A DNA stretch of 44,028 nt from the NCBI RefSeq assembly GCF_021531655.1, contig NZ_JADYUF010000031.1, forward strand, positions 1 to 44,028, in the 5' to 3' direction. The position numbers were made by a program, and so were the translations under genes. Source of the DNA: Leyella stercorea (GTDB lineage Bacteria > Bacteroidota > Bacteroidia > Bacteroidales > Bacteroidaceae). This document shows, one piece after another, positions 8,953 through 17,366 of the stretch (within the stretch, counting starts at the first letter, position 1; each line of letters starts with the position of its first letter). The notes below the pieces were generated by a model. That model ran no database searches. It had not been told where the DNA came from and was given only the letters and a program-made list of their open reading frames with translations.

Positions 8953-9774
8953 ATGAATAATGTAACACAGATAGATTTCAACATCGCCCAACTGCGTCCT
9001 TACATCAACTGGCTGTACTTCTACCATGCGTGGGGACTCGCCGGCAAGCCCCAATCCGAGAAGGACAAACTGCTCAACGAGGCAAACGTCATGCTCGACC
9101 AGCTGCAACAGCGCTATCAGACGCATGCACTTGTAGGCCTGTTCGATGCCAATGCCGACGGCGACGACATCGTAGTAGGCACAGAACGCATGCCGATGCT
9201 GCGCCAGCAGCGCCCCTCCGAGCCGGGAGCACCTTACCTCTGTCTTGCCGACTTTGTGCGTCCGCTCTCGTCGGGCATTAAGGATAGGGTGGGAGTGTTT
9301 GCTGCCAGTATTGACGAGGCGATAGAACACGACTTTCAGCAGGACGATTTCCAGCGCATGCTCGCCCAAACCCTTGCCGACCGATTGGCTGAAGCCACTG
9401 CCGAAATCACCCACTTGCAGGTGCGCCGGACTATATGGGGATATGCTCCCGACGAAAATCTCGACATACCGCAGCTCCTTCGCGAGGACTTTCAGGGCAT
9501 ACGCCCAGCCGTGGGTTATCCGTCAATGCCCGATACGAGCCTTAACTTCATCATCGACCGCCTCATCGACATGAAGCGCATAGGCATACGCCTCACCGAC
9601 AGCGGTGCCATGAAGCCCCATGCTTCTGTGTCAGGTCTGATGTTTGCACATCCCAAGGCCCATTATTTTGACATCGGACGCATCGACGACACCCAGTTGC
9701 GCGACTATGCACGGCGCCGTCATGTGCCAGTGGAGCTGATGCGTAGGTTTCTCGCTTCACGACTCGTAGACTGA
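8953..9774 (+). CDS. stand-alone methionine synthase (B12) activation domain protein
   Basis: 273 residues matching the C-terminal AdoMet-binding reactivation domain of B12-dependent methionine synthase. The AdoMet-site block is GIRPAVGYPSMPD, and the region from PHASVSGLMFAHPKAHYF to the end contains the typical second motif. In E. coli MetH this domain re-methylates oxidised cobalamin using AdoMet and flavodoxin. Here it is a separate protein with a short extra N-terminal helical part and no catalytic or cobalamin domains. It probably acts in trans on a shorter MetH encoded elsewhere. It sits 5 bp after pyrC. Confidence 0.87.
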   Translation: MNNVTQIDFNIAQLRPYINWLYFYHAWGLAGKPQSEKDKLLNEANVMLDQLQQRYQTHALVGLFDANADGDDIVVGTERMPMLRQQRPSEPGAPYLCLADFVRPLSSGIKDRVGVFAASIDEAIEHDFQQDDFQRMLAQTLADRLAEATAEITHLQVRRTIWGYAPDENLDIPQLLREDFQGIRPAVGYPSMPDTSLNFIIDRLIDMKRIGIRLTDSGAMKPHASVSGLMFAHPKAHYFDIGRIDDTQLRDYARRRHVPVELMRRFLASRLVD

Positions 9775-9806
9775 CGCTGTAAGTTCAGAAGATAAATCAA
9801 GTATAA

Positions 9807-10973
9807 ATGATAGCCCGTATATTCATATTAATAATACTGGCAACGCTGTTGCCCGACCTCTACATTTATCGTCGCTACATACGCCACCGCTTCGACCTCT
9901 CGCTCCTGATGCGTCTGTTGTGGTGGGTTCCTGGTGCTGCGATGGTGTCGGTGACGCTTGTCTACGCCATGATTGACGACTTTGCGCCAGCCAATCTCAC
10001 GTTGTTCAACATCTATCTGTTCATGCTCGGACTGATAGTGGTGCCCAAGCTGCTGTTCGTATTGTCGTCGATAGCCGGTCGTGGAGTGCGCCGTATGACG
10101 GGAGGCACGCGCAATTGGGGCAACTACTTCGGATTGCTGCTTGTGCTGGGACAGCTTTACGTGCTGTTCACGGGTTCGATGACAGGCACCGACCGTCTGC
10201 GTGTACGCCGTGTGACGATAAGTGTGCCCAATCTGCCTAAGTCGTTCGACGGCTATCGCATAGTGCAGTTCAGCGACATCCACCTCGGTTCGATGCGCAG
10301 CGAACTGCTCGAACGCGCCGTAGAACAGATGAACCGTCAGCGTCCCGACATGATAGCCTTCACTGGCGACATTCAGAATATGCGCCCCGACGAGCTCATG
10401 CGCTACACGTCTACGCTGCGTCGGCTGCATGCCAAGGACGGAGTCTACTCCGTATTGGGCAATCACGACTACTCGGAGTACGTCCCGAAGTTGCCAATGC
10501 GGCAACGCCGTCACAACGAACAGCTCACACGCGAGTTTCACGCCAACGTAGGTTGGCAGCTCTTGCTCAACGACCACCGCATCATACGACGTGGTAGCGA
10601 CTCCATAGTGATTGCGGGCGAGGAGAACGACGGGCTTCCGCCATTCCCAAGCAAAGCCGACCTCAAGCGCACATTGCGTGGAGTCAGCCCCCGTTCGTTC
10701 GTCGTCATGCTTCAGCACGACCCCTCGGCATGGCGCCGTTCGATACTGCCCGGCAGCAATGTGCAGCTCACCTTGAGCGGACACACGCACGGCGGACAGA
10801 TGAGTCTGTTCGGATTGCGCCCCACAAACCTGACGGGTCGCGAGGACGACGGACTCTACCAGGAGGCAGGCCGCGCTCTGTTCGTATCCACAGGATTGGG
10901 CGGTTTCGTGCCGTTCCGATTCAATATGGATCCAGAAGTGGTGGAGATAACGTTAAGAAGCCCCACCCCCTGA
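9807..10973 (+). CDS. membrane-anchored metallophosphoesterase (YkuE/YaeI type)
   Basis: 388 residues. The N-terminal third has about four membrane helices (to residue about 125), followed by a calcineurin-like phosphoesterase domain with FSDIHLG (155-161), TGDI, LGNHDY and GHTHGGQ. These supply the ligands for the two metal ions. YkuE/LpxG-like relatives act on lipid-linked phosphates such as UDP-diacylglucosamine; here the substrate is unknown. The final residues and TGA stop are encoded by the 5' part of an intergenic repeat (10959-11003), so the C-terminal RSPTP tail is probably a late addition. Confidence 0.88.
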   Translation: MIARIFILIILATLLPDLYIYRRYIRHRFDLSLLMRLLWWVPGAAMVSVTLVYAMIDDFAPANLTLFNIYLFMLGLIVVPKLLFVLSSIAGRGVRRMTGGTRNWGNYFGLLLVLGQLYVLFTGSMTGTDRLRVRRVTISVPNLPKSFDGYRIVQFSDIHLGSMRSELLERAVEQMNRQRPDMIAFTGDIQNMRPDELMRYTSTLRRLHAKDGVYSVLGNHDYSEYVPKLPMRQRRHNEQLTREFHANVGWQLLLNDHRIIRRGSDSIVIAGEENDGLPPFPSKADLKRTLRGVSPRSFVVMLQHDPSAWRRSILPGSNVQLTLSGHTHGGQMSLFGLRPTNLTGREDDGLYQEAGRALFVSTGLGGFVPFRFNMDPEVVEITLRSPTP

Positions 10974-11003
10974 CCCCTCCCCCGTAGGGAGGGGAGTGGT
11001 ATG
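10959..11003 (+). repeat. intergenic repeat, copy 3 (shortened)
   Basis: About 45 bp closely matching the core of 1-60 in the same orientation. It overlaps the last codons and stop of the metallophosphoesterase gene. Confidence 0.8.
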
Positions 11004-11012
11004 AACTGCTAT

Positions 11013-11053
11013 CTGTAGGAGGCTATGGCGTCCTCGCCGTAGCCTGAGTAAGC
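11013..11053 (+). repeat. 41-bp repeat, inverted copy at 13093-13134
   Basis: Contains CTGTAGGAGG at one end and GCCTGAGTAAGC at the other. Its reverse complement recurs at 13093-13134 with a few differences. The remaining 11054-11119 is AT-rich with no clear signal. Confidence 0.7.
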
Positions 11054-11119
11054 AATAGGGTATGGCGTGAATCATTACTCATTAAATATAATTCATAAAT
11101 CATTAAATATTAAAAAGCA

Positions 11120-11881
11120 ATGGTAAAATTAATATACCGTATTTATCAGCTCTTCATAGCTCTTCCGCTGATAGCCATATACACCGTAATAACAAGTATG
11201 ATGGTGATCATCGGCTGCGCATTGGGCAACGGTCATTTCTGGGGGTATTATCCCGGCAAGTGGTGGGCGCAGTTCATTGTGCGTGTGCTTCTGCTGCCCG
11301 TGAAGGTAGAGGGACGCGAAAACCTGCAGAAAGGGCAGTCGTATGTGTTCGTAGCCAACCATCAGGGAGCCTTCGATATATTCCTGATTTACGGTTTCCT
11401 GTGCCGCAACTTCAAGTGGATGATGAAGCGCCAGCTGCGCCAGATCCCCCTCGTGGGCAAGGCATGCGAGTCTGCCCACCACATATTCGTCGACAAGCGA
11501 GGCCCCAGCAAGATACGCGAGACCTACGACCGTGCCCGCAAAACGCTGCAGGGCGGCATGTCGCTCGTGGTATTTCCCGAAGGAGCACGTACGTTTACGG
11601 GTCATATGGGCGTGTTCAAGCGTGGAGCTTTCATGCTGGCAGACGACATCGAGCTGCCCGTAGTGCCCATCACCATCAACGGGTCGTTCAATGTGATGCC
11701 CCGAATGCGCGACATGCGCTGGGTGACATGGCATCCGCTGCGCCTCACCATACACAAGCCTATCATGCCGATAGGCACAGGTCCCGACAACATCAAGCAT
11801 CTTGAGAGCAAGAGCTACGACGCCGTTATGTCTGGACTGACAAAGGAATACCAGGGATTTGTAGAAAATCCCGACCAGTAA
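11120..11881 (+). CDS. 1-acyl-sn-glycerol-3-phosphate acyltransferase (PlsC type)
   Basis: 253 residues with one or two N-terminal membrane helices (to about residue 60). The acyltransferase motifs follow: the catalytic NHQGAFD box (HX4D, H81 and D86), a conserved basic-rich region around MMKRQLRQIPLVG, and the substrate-binding FPEGARTF (152-159). It makes phosphatidic acid from lysophosphatidate at the inner membrane; related Bacteroidetes members acylate other lysolipids, so the exact acceptor is inferred. The radical SAM gene follows after 55 bp. Confidence 0.9.
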   Translation: MVKLIYRIYQLFIALPLIAIYTVITSMMVIIGCALGNGHFWGYYPGKWWAQFIVRVLLLPVKVEGRENLQKGQSYVFVANHQGAFDIFLIYGFLCRNFKWMMKRQLRQIPLVGKACESAHHIFVDKRGPSKIRETYDRARKTLQGGMSLVVFPEGARTFTGHMGVFKRGAFMLADDIELPVVPITINGSFNVMPRMRDMRWVTWHPLRLTIHKPIMPIGTGPDNIKHLESKSYDAVMSGLTKEYQGFVENPDQ

Positions 11882-11936
11882 CCCCTTTCGCAAGAGTCTG
11901 ACGACGGCTCATCCTACATTTGATAACAACAACAAG

Positions 11937-12776
11937 ATGATTACCAGATGCTATCTTGAGATAACCAACGTATGCAATCTCAACTGTGTGTTCTGCCCCA
12001 AGACGACGCGCACGAAGCACACAATGACTTTGGACGAATTCGACACGCTCACCGACCGACTTGGAGGCGAGGTGAAGTTCTTGTATTTCCACCTTATGGG
12101 CGAGCCTTTTCTGCATCCCCATCTGGCGCAGTTCATCGGTATGGCAAGGCTCAAAGGCTTCGTCCCGATACTCACCACCAACGGCACTTTGCTCTCGCAG
12201 CGCACCGATATTCTTGAAGCTTTGCCCCACAAAATCCAGATTTCGCTCCACTCGCACGAGGGCAACGGCAAGGCTGACCTAAAGCAATACATCGACGAAG
12301 TGATGGCGTTTGCCATGGAAGCCGCCCGCCGTGGGTGCATCATCGTGCTGCGTCTGTGGAACGAAGGCGGACACAACAGCCTTAACCAGGCCATTCTTGA
12401 CATGATAGCCAGCCATCAGCCGCGCCCGTGGACTGAACGTCACGACGGCTGGCGCATTGCCGTAAATCTCTACATCGAGAACGACAATATGTTCGAATGG
12501 CCCGACCTGCAATGCGCCCCCACTGCCGAGGAGGAAGTGTTCTGCTACGCCCTGCGCAATCAGATTGGCGTATTGGTAGACGGAACGGTTGTGCCGTGCT
12601 GTCTTGACCACAACGGCGACATGCCGCTGGGCAACCTCTACGAGCACAGCCTTGAACATATCCTCTCGTCCACACGCGCCGACGCCATCTATCAGGGCTT
12701 CACCAATCACACAGCCGTAGAACCTCTGTGCCAACGTTGCGGCTATTCGGCAGTGTCGAAGCGGTTCAGAAAGTAA
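11937..12776 (+). CDS. radical SAM/SPASM domain protein
   Basis: 279 residues. The N-terminus has the radical SAM cluster motif CNLNCVFC (CX3CX2C, cysteines 13, 17, 20), and a C-terminal cysteine-rich region (VDGTVVPCC, then CQRCGY) fits a SPASM domain carrying auxiliary iron-sulfur clusters. Such proteins mature peptides or modify small molecules; nothing nearby encodes an obvious peptide substrate, so the target is unknown. It is probably co-transcribed with the acyltransferase. No terminator was found immediately after it; the repeat region begins about 25 bp downstream. Confidence 0.88.
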   Translation: MITRCYLEITNVCNLNCVFCPKTTRTKHTMTLDEFDTLTDRLGGEVKFLYFHLMGEPFLHPHLAQFIGMARLKGFVPILTTNGTLLSQRTDILEALPHKIQISLHSHEGNGKADLKQYIDEVMAFAMEAARRGCIIVLRLWNEGGHNSLNQAILDMIASHQPRPWTERHDGWRIAVNLYIENDNMFEWPDLQCAPTAEEEVFCYALRNQIGVLVDGTVVPCCLDHNGDMPLGNLYEHSLEHILSSTRADAIYQGFTNHTAVEPLCQRCGYSAVSKRFRK

Positions 12777-12802
12777 GGAAAAGAGGCATTGAAAAACGTA
12801 AG

Positions 12803-13046
12803 GGGAGGTGCGTCAAAAGTCAATTATACGGGCTGAAAGCCCAATAAGCTCATAGCCCAGGGCACCGCCCTGGGTGTACGGATTGATAAAAGCAAAACGC
12901 CCTGTAGGGGCAAAAGCATTGATAATTAACGCTTTTGCCCCTACAGGGCGCATTGTTATTTGTGATACTTTTACCCAGGGCGTTGCCCTGGGCTATGTGC
13001 TTCTGCCCCTTCGGGGCGTGCTGCTTTGACTTTTGACACTCCCTCC
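12803..13046. mobile_element. MITE-like palindromic element, copy A
   Basis: About 244 bp with terminal inverted repeats that share the core GTCAAAAGTCAA. Internal nested hairpins are built on CCCAGGGC/GCCCTGGG, GCCCTGTAGGGGC-type arms and a central palindromic segment near AGCATTGATAATTAACGC. It has no coding capacity. The reverse complement of nearly the whole element occurs at about 13790-14032. The terminal repeats and lack of a transposase suggest a non-autonomous element; a structured intergenic repeat of another type is also possible. Confidence 0.7.
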
Positions 13047-13092
13047 AGTGCAGTCTGTCGTTACATTCTTATATGTAGTTATTTACACCGCA

Positions 13093-13134
13093 GCTTGCTC
13101 AGGCATATGGCGTCCCCGCCATAACCTCCTACAG
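13093..13134 (-). repeat. 42-bp repeat, inverted copy of 11013-11053
   Basis: Reverse complement of the repeat after the metallophosphoesterase gene, with a few mismatches. It lies between the two MITE-like elements. Confidence 0.7.
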
Positions 13135-13254
13135 TTAGATTTTATTAAAGTTATTGTGACATTCCTGCTTTCTGAAGAACCGGATTCCAGTGTCCCGCCA
13201 GTGCTTTCTAACCAATGCAAATATAATACAGACAGTAAAAAACTGTTACAAAAT

Positions 13255-13290
13255 AAAAAACGATTCTGGAGATTTTCAGAGTCGTTTTTT
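13255..13290. terminator. bidirectional terminator-like hairpin
   Basis: A 14-bp stem (13255-13268 with 13277-13290, one G-T pair) with an A6 run on one side and a T6 run on the other, around an 8-nt loop. No gene was found on either side, so the transcript it would end is unknown. Confidence 0.6.
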
Positions 13291-13345
13291 ATGCTTTTTA
13301 CCCCACCCGAACCCCTCTTTCACCCCAATATTACTGCTTTTCTAT

Positions 13346-13477
13346 AGCAAAACGACTGCATTAGCCGTCTAAAACGACTCCTTTTGCCATGTAAAACGAC
13401 AACTATTGACTGGCAAAAGGAGTCGTTTGGCAAGGCTAAAGTTGTCCTTTTGCCATCAAAAGGAGCCTTTTTGCAAT
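13346..13477. repeat. 22-bp palindromic array, same family as 268-377
   Basis: Units start at 13346, 13368, 13390, 13412, 13434 and about 13455. Each 15-bp core joins half-sites of the types AAAACGA, AAAAGGA and TCCTTTT, with 7-bp linkers. Inside it, 13372-13389 and 13411-13428 form a perfect 18-bp inverted repeat. The rest of 13478-13790 has no gene. It holds one more hairpin, GCGGAGG/CCTCCGC, near 13707-13727. Confidence 0.8.
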
Positions 13478-13789
13478 TGCGAAGATTGCACACTTTGGTT
13501 ACTATACGACGCAAACCGTTGTGTATAAGCACGATACCGCTGCTCGCCCAAAACTCAAGAATTTCGGGCAAAACATTTCGTCGTGCGCTCAACTCGCAGT
13601 TTTGAGCGCTTGAAAATGCAAATATCGTACTGCCGACACAGATTTCTAAACATATAAAAATGGTTCATCCTAATTTGAAGTGATTCAATTATGAACCTAT
13701 AAGTAGCGGAGGTCTCTGGCCTCCGCAGCACCAAGTCGAATACAAATCATCATTACTAATAATAGTGTTTGCATCATTGATTGCTGAGG

Positions 13790-14032
13790 GTGAGTCAAGA
13801 GTCACAGCAGTACGCCCCAAAGGGGCAGAAGCCCATAGCCCAGGGCAACACCCTGGGTGAAAGTATCACAAATACCAATGCGCCCTGCAAGGGCAAAAGC
13901 GTTAATTATCAATGCTTTTGCCCTTGCAGGGCGTTTTGCTGTTTTCAATCCGTACACCCAAGGCGCTACCTTGGGCTATGTGCTTTTGGGGCTTTCAGCA
14001 CGCTTTGTTTGACTTTTGACATATCCGCTACT
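13790..14032. mobile_element. MITE-like palindromic element, copy B (inverted)
   Basis: Matches the reverse complement of copy A along almost its whole length with scattered differences. The outer end has the terminal TTTGACTTTTGAC. Copies A and B bracket about 740 bp of non-coding repeat DNA. Confidence 0.7.
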
Positions 14033-14155
14033 ATATAAACTTGTTACATTATAATAATAAACTACTATTATCACTCCATTTTACGGATACCCATAAAAAT
14101 GCCTGTCTTGCATAAGATTTTCATTCTAAAAGTAGTGATTATCTCTGATTTTGTT

Positions 14156-14163
14156 TACCTTTG
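14156..14163 (+). promoter_or_regulatory. -7 promoter-like element upstream of the histidine kinase gene
   Basis: TACCTTTG matches TAnnTTTG, but no -33 TTTG lies at the right distance. It would give a long leader of about 260 nt that contains the inverted repeat at 14213-14355. Confidence 0.45.
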
Positions 14164-14212
14164 CCACATGTCAGATATTCTTTACTGAACTTTAGCAAGT
14201 TCAGAGAATTCT

Positions 14213-14355
14213 GTAGTTAAAGGAGTTAAGAAGTTCTTGCAAGCAAGCGGCAAAGCCGAGCGAAGCCAAATGTTTATAATGCTATATCAAGCAAAACTAA
14301 TGGCTTAACTCCTTAGCGACCGTAGGGCGCGAATACTCCTTAACTTCTTAACTAC
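14213..14355. repeat. imperfect inverted repeat in the histidine kinase leader
   Basis: Arms at 14213-14234 and 14335-14355 are both built from GTTAAG/AAGTTAAGGA-type words and can pair with one gap and a few mismatches. The leader could therefore fold into a long stem. The rest of 14033-14426 shows no gene. Confidence 0.6.
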
Positions 14356-14426
14356 TTTCGCTTGCGAAATTTTAATTCTTTATTTGAGTTTTAAGCAGCG
14401 CTAAGATTTAATAAAAAACCACGCTA

Positions 14427-16253
14427 ATGAGAAAATTACTGCCATTACTGCTTGCGCTTCTGATGCTTGCATGCAACAGAACCGAACACAATTCAGCGTC
14501 CGACCCCGCTTACGCCATGCTCGAACGTGTAGCCGAACTCAACGCCGGAGGTGACAAGCCAGGCGCATTGGCCCTTGCCGACAGTGCCCTGCTGATGCAC
14601 CCGGCGGACACTACCCGATGCTGGCTTTTGAGCGAAAAGGCAGTGACGCTTGTCGACATGGGGCGTATGGCGGATGCCGTAGGCGTGGCTCAGGGTGCTT
14701 ACCGTCTGGCAGAGAAGCTGCACGACGTGGACGCAATGCTCAATCTGCGTGGCACTATGGGCATAGCCTACCGTCGTCTGGGCAAGACCGACTCGGCTCT
14801 GGTGCAGTATAAGGAGGGCATACAGATGGCGCTTGCCGAGCATAATGCCGAATATGAGATATATCTGAACAATTGTGTCACGGTGCTTTACTCCGAAAGC
14901 AACCGCTTTGCTGAGGCTCTTCACTATGCCGCAAAGACCGAAAAGGAAGCCCTCGCAGCCAACGACACCATACAGCGATTGTCGGCACGTGCCAACATCG
15001 GAGGCATATATATGAAGCAAAACCAGTATAGGGCTGCGCTCAATGCTATGCTGCCGTGCTGGCAGGAGGTGAAGAGTGTGGGCTATAACGTGCTCACGCT
15101 GAAGTTCCTTTCTATCATTCTGAAGTCGTACAGCTCATTGGACGACTATCAATCCGTGGCACAATACATGCAATATGCCGACCGTGTCATGGACGGAATG
15201 GCTGCCAGCAGCAACGGAGTTTTGGGCATTCTTGAGGTCAAGGCCGATCTTCTTGGCAAGCAGCATAGATATGCCGAGCAGCTGGCACTTGTAGACAGCA
15301 TCATCGCCAGCGGCACACATAACCAGGCAATGCCGCTTGACAAGATGCTGCGCACGAAAGCCCAGTGTCTCGAAAACATGCATCGCAACGCCGAGGCGCT
15401 CTCGTTCATGAACCGTGCCTTTGCCGTGCTCGACTCGGTAAAGCAAAGCGACATAGAGAAAAGCATGAGCGAATTCACGGTGAAATACAAGACACTGGAG
15501 ACGGAGATGGCTCTGGCTGAATCCAGACGCGAGAATGCCGAGAAAGCCAATCAGGTGCTGTGGCTTGTGGTGGCGGTAGTATTGCTGCTGGCAGTGGTTG
15601 GCATTATGCTCTATCGCAGGCGCATCGCTGCACAGCGGGCGTTGCTGCACGAGAAGCAGAGCTATATCGACGGACTCGAGAGCGAGCGTGAGCGCATAGC
15701 CAAGGATCTGCACGACGGCGTGTGCAACGACATCCTCGCCACCAAACTGCTGCTCGCCACCGACAGCATTCATGCCGAGCAGTATCTCGACGACGTTTGG
15801 CGCAACGTGCGCCAGTTGTCGCACGAGCTTATGCCTCCATGTTTCTCGACGCTCTCACTCGACGCAGTGGTGCGCTCGTATGTTGCCGCCATCAGCCGCA
15901 ACGGCAGTCGCGACATCTTGCTCAATATAGACCCTGCGTTCGATTGGGGCAGTCTGCCGCAACATGTGGCTTACGAGATATACCGCATCATACAGGAGTC
16001 TACAGCCAATGCCATGAAATACGGCGACCATACGGGCATAGACATATCGCTGACCGTCAACGACGGCAACCTGAGCGTATGCGTTGTCAACGGCATAGGC
16101 ACCCGTCCGGCTGACGGCAGGCACACCTCCAATCATGGCATAGGACAGCAGACGCTGCAGAAACGTGCCGACCGCATCGGTGCAAAGCTTACTGTAGATG
16201 AGGCTGACATGCGCCATAGGCTTATGCTCATTTACCGAATCACCACCACATAG
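14427..16253 (+). CDS. lipoprotein-type sensor histidine kinase with TPR sensor region
   Basis: 608 residues. A lipobox LMLAC puts a lipidated cysteine at residue 16. A periplasmic region made of TPR-like helical pairs (about 25-360) is followed by a membrane helix (about 373-395) and a coiled-coil linker. The HisKA_3 dimerisation domain has the phospho-acceptor H429 in KDLHDGVCND, and the C-terminal HATPase domain has the N-box around YEIYRIIQESTANAMKYG and the late GIGQQTLQKRADRIGA region. This is the NarX/DegS class of kinases. The response regulator starts 24 bp downstream, forming an evident pair. The input signal is unknown. Confidence 0.9.
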   Translation: MRKLLPLLLALLMLACNRTEHNSASDPAYAMLERVAELNAGGDKPGALALADSALLMHPADTTRCWLLSEKAVTLVDMGRMADAVGVAQGAYRLAEKLHDVDAMLNLRGTMGIAYRRLGKTDSALVQYKEGIQMALAEHNAEYEIYLNNCVTVLYSESNRFAEALHYAAKTEKEALAANDTIQRLSARANIGGIYMKQNQYRAALNAMLPCWQEVKSVGYNVLTLKFLSIILKSYSSLDDYQSVAQYMQYADRVMDGMAASSNGVLGILEVKADLLGKQHRYAEQLALVDSIIASGTHNQAMPLDKMLRTKAQCLENMHRNAEALSFMNRAFAVLDSVKQSDIEKSMSEFTVKYKTLETEMALAESRRENAEKANQVLWLVVAVVLLLAVVGIMLYRRRIAAQRALLHEKQSYIDGLESERERIAKDLHDGVCNDILATKLLLATDSIHAEQYLDDVWRNVRQLSHELMPPCFSTLSLDAVVRSYVAAISRNGSRDILLNIDPAFDWGSLPQHVAYEIYRIIQESTANAMKYGDHTGIDISLTVNDGNLSVCVVNGIGTRPADGRHTSNHGIGQQTLQKRADRIGAKLTVDEADMRHRLMLIYRITTT

Positions 16254-16277
16254 TCACACCTTAACCAATTGAAAACA

Positions 16278-16895
16278 ATGACAATACTCATCGTCGACGA
16301 CCACCCTATAGTGCTCAAGGGCATACACGCCCTGCTGGCTTCGTCGTTTGCCGAAGCCCGTATCATTGATGCTGCAGGGGTGGGGGAGGCTGAACAGATG
16401 CTCAACAGACATAAGGTTGACATCATTATAACCGATCTTGACCTCAACGGCGAAAGCGGCTCCATGCTCATAGAGCACGTCCGCAACGTTCAGCCAGCCA
16501 CACAGGTGGCGATATATACCATGCACGAAGAACCGTGGTCGGTAGGCGAAATAGCCGATATGGACACCGAGGCGGTGGTGATGAAGAGCGACAACGCTGC
16601 GGAACTGCTCATGGCAGTCAGGAGTCTTTGTGCCGGCAAGGGCTACTATAGTCCAACCTTCTTCCGGCTGCTCAATTCATTGAAGCGCCACCCCGACCGT
16701 CTGTCCGACCGCGAGAAGCAGGTAGTCAGTCTCACGGCAATGGGACTCTCTGCCGCCGAAATGGCTTCAAGGCTTGGCATCAGTGCCAATACCGTTGAGT
16801 TTCATCGTCGTCGTATCATGCAGAAACTCAATGTAGCCAACGCTGCCGAAATGATAAGCCGGGCAACGGAATTGGGCTTTAAGGCAAACATCTGA
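16278..16895 (+). CDS. NarL/FixJ-type response regulator
   Basis: 205 residues. The receiver domain has the acidic pair D7/D8, phospho-acceptor D53 in TDLDLNGES and conserved K103. The C-terminal LuxR-type helix-turn-helix begins at LSDREKQVV and contains the recognition helix NTVEFHRRRIMQKL. I chose the ATG at 16278 over a TTG nine bases earlier because it gives the usual MTILIVDDHP start. It is the partner of the preceding kinase. Targets are unknown, but the stand-alone LuxR protein and the large secreted protein downstream are candidates. Confidence 0.92.
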   Translation: MTILIVDDHPIVLKGIHALLASSFAEARIIDAAGVGEAEQMLNRHKVDIIITDLDLNGESGSMLIEHVRNVQPATQVAIYTMHEEPWSVGEIADMDTEAVVMKSDNAAELLMAVRSLCAGKGYYSPTFFRLLNSLKRHPDRLSDREKQVVSLTAMGLSAAEMASRLGISANTVEFHRRRIMQKLNVANAAEMISRATELGFKANI

Positions 16896-16915
16896 TGCCT
16901 GATTGTTATAATGCG

Positions 16916-17007
16916 TTTTATGTCGGTCGGACAGCGGTCCGGCCGACTACGGAAAACCATAGCCGACCCCCTACCAAAAACCATAGTTCTTAGTTTTTGG
17001 TAGGGGG
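16916..17007 (+). terminator. two hairpins after the two-component genes
   Basis: A GC-rich hairpin of the form GTCGGTCGGAC/GTCCGGCCGAC lies near 16921-16946. A second, long one near 16967-17007 pairs CCCCCTACCAAAAA with TTTTTGGTAGGGGG. The second is likely to end the kinase/regulator mRNA, although no strong T run follows. Confidence 0.55.
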
Positions 17008-17047
17008 TTACTGTGTTTAAAGGACTATATTTACTATTTTTTTTCTA

Positions 17048-17055
17048 TACCTTTG
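17048..17055 (+). promoter_or_regulatory. -7 promoter element for the small LuxR gene
   Basis: TACCTTTG, 38 bp before the ATG at 17093. A GTG-started longer reading at 17066 would begin almost at the transcription start, so the ATG is preferred. Confidence 0.65.
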
Positions 17056-17092
17056 TGTAGAAACAGTGTACTCATTATCAAATACCAGCTAC

Positions 17093-17311
17093 ATGAATAC
17101 CGATATAAAGAACAGTATCACCGAACGCGAAAAGGAGATATTAAGTCTGCTCGCCATAGGGCTTAGCAGCAAAGAGATTTCGGAAAAGTTGTTCATATCT
17201 CCACATACCGTGGAGTATCATCGCCGACAACTGCTCAAGAAGACGAAATCACGAAACATCGCACAGCTCATCGGAACCGTTTATCGTATGGGAATACTGA
17301 GAGTGTTGTAG
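17093..17311 (+). CDS. stand-alone LuxR-type helix-turn-helix regulator
   Basis: 72 residues that are nearly all LuxR-type helix-turn-helix: ITEREKEILSLLAIGLSSK, then ISPHTVEYHRRQLLKK. There is no receiver, PAS or other input domain, so it resembles GerE-like single-domain regulators. It resembles the DNA-binding half of the preceding response regulator, especially in the recognition helix (TVEYHRR against TVEFHRR), so it may compete for or share its sites. It has its own promoter. The secreted protein gene starts 55 bp downstream. Confidence 0.85.
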   Translation: MNTDIKNSITEREKEILSLLAIGLSSKEISEKLFISPHTVEYHRRQLLKKTKSRNIAQLIGTVYRMGILRVL

Positions 17312-17366
17312 TCCGGTTGCCGGACAGAAGTAATTGTATTTATCAAAACTTAATATACGATGTAAT

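Noticed and set aside
8075..8968. 297-codon minus-strand frame opposite pyrC
   Set aside because: Antisense to a complete dihydroorotase; no motif and low-quality composition.
9828..10790. 320-codon minus-strand frame opposite the metallophosphoesterase
   Set aside because: Antisense shadow of a gene with intact catalytic motifs.
13033..13372. Two overlapping reading frames of 60-104 codons
   Set aside because: They run through the end of a MITE-like element, a terminator hairpin and the start of a 22-bp array. No ribosome-binding site or protein motif was seen.
13781..14038. 85-codon frame across MITE-like copy B
   Set aside because: The translation simply follows the palindromic repeat and has no protein-like features.
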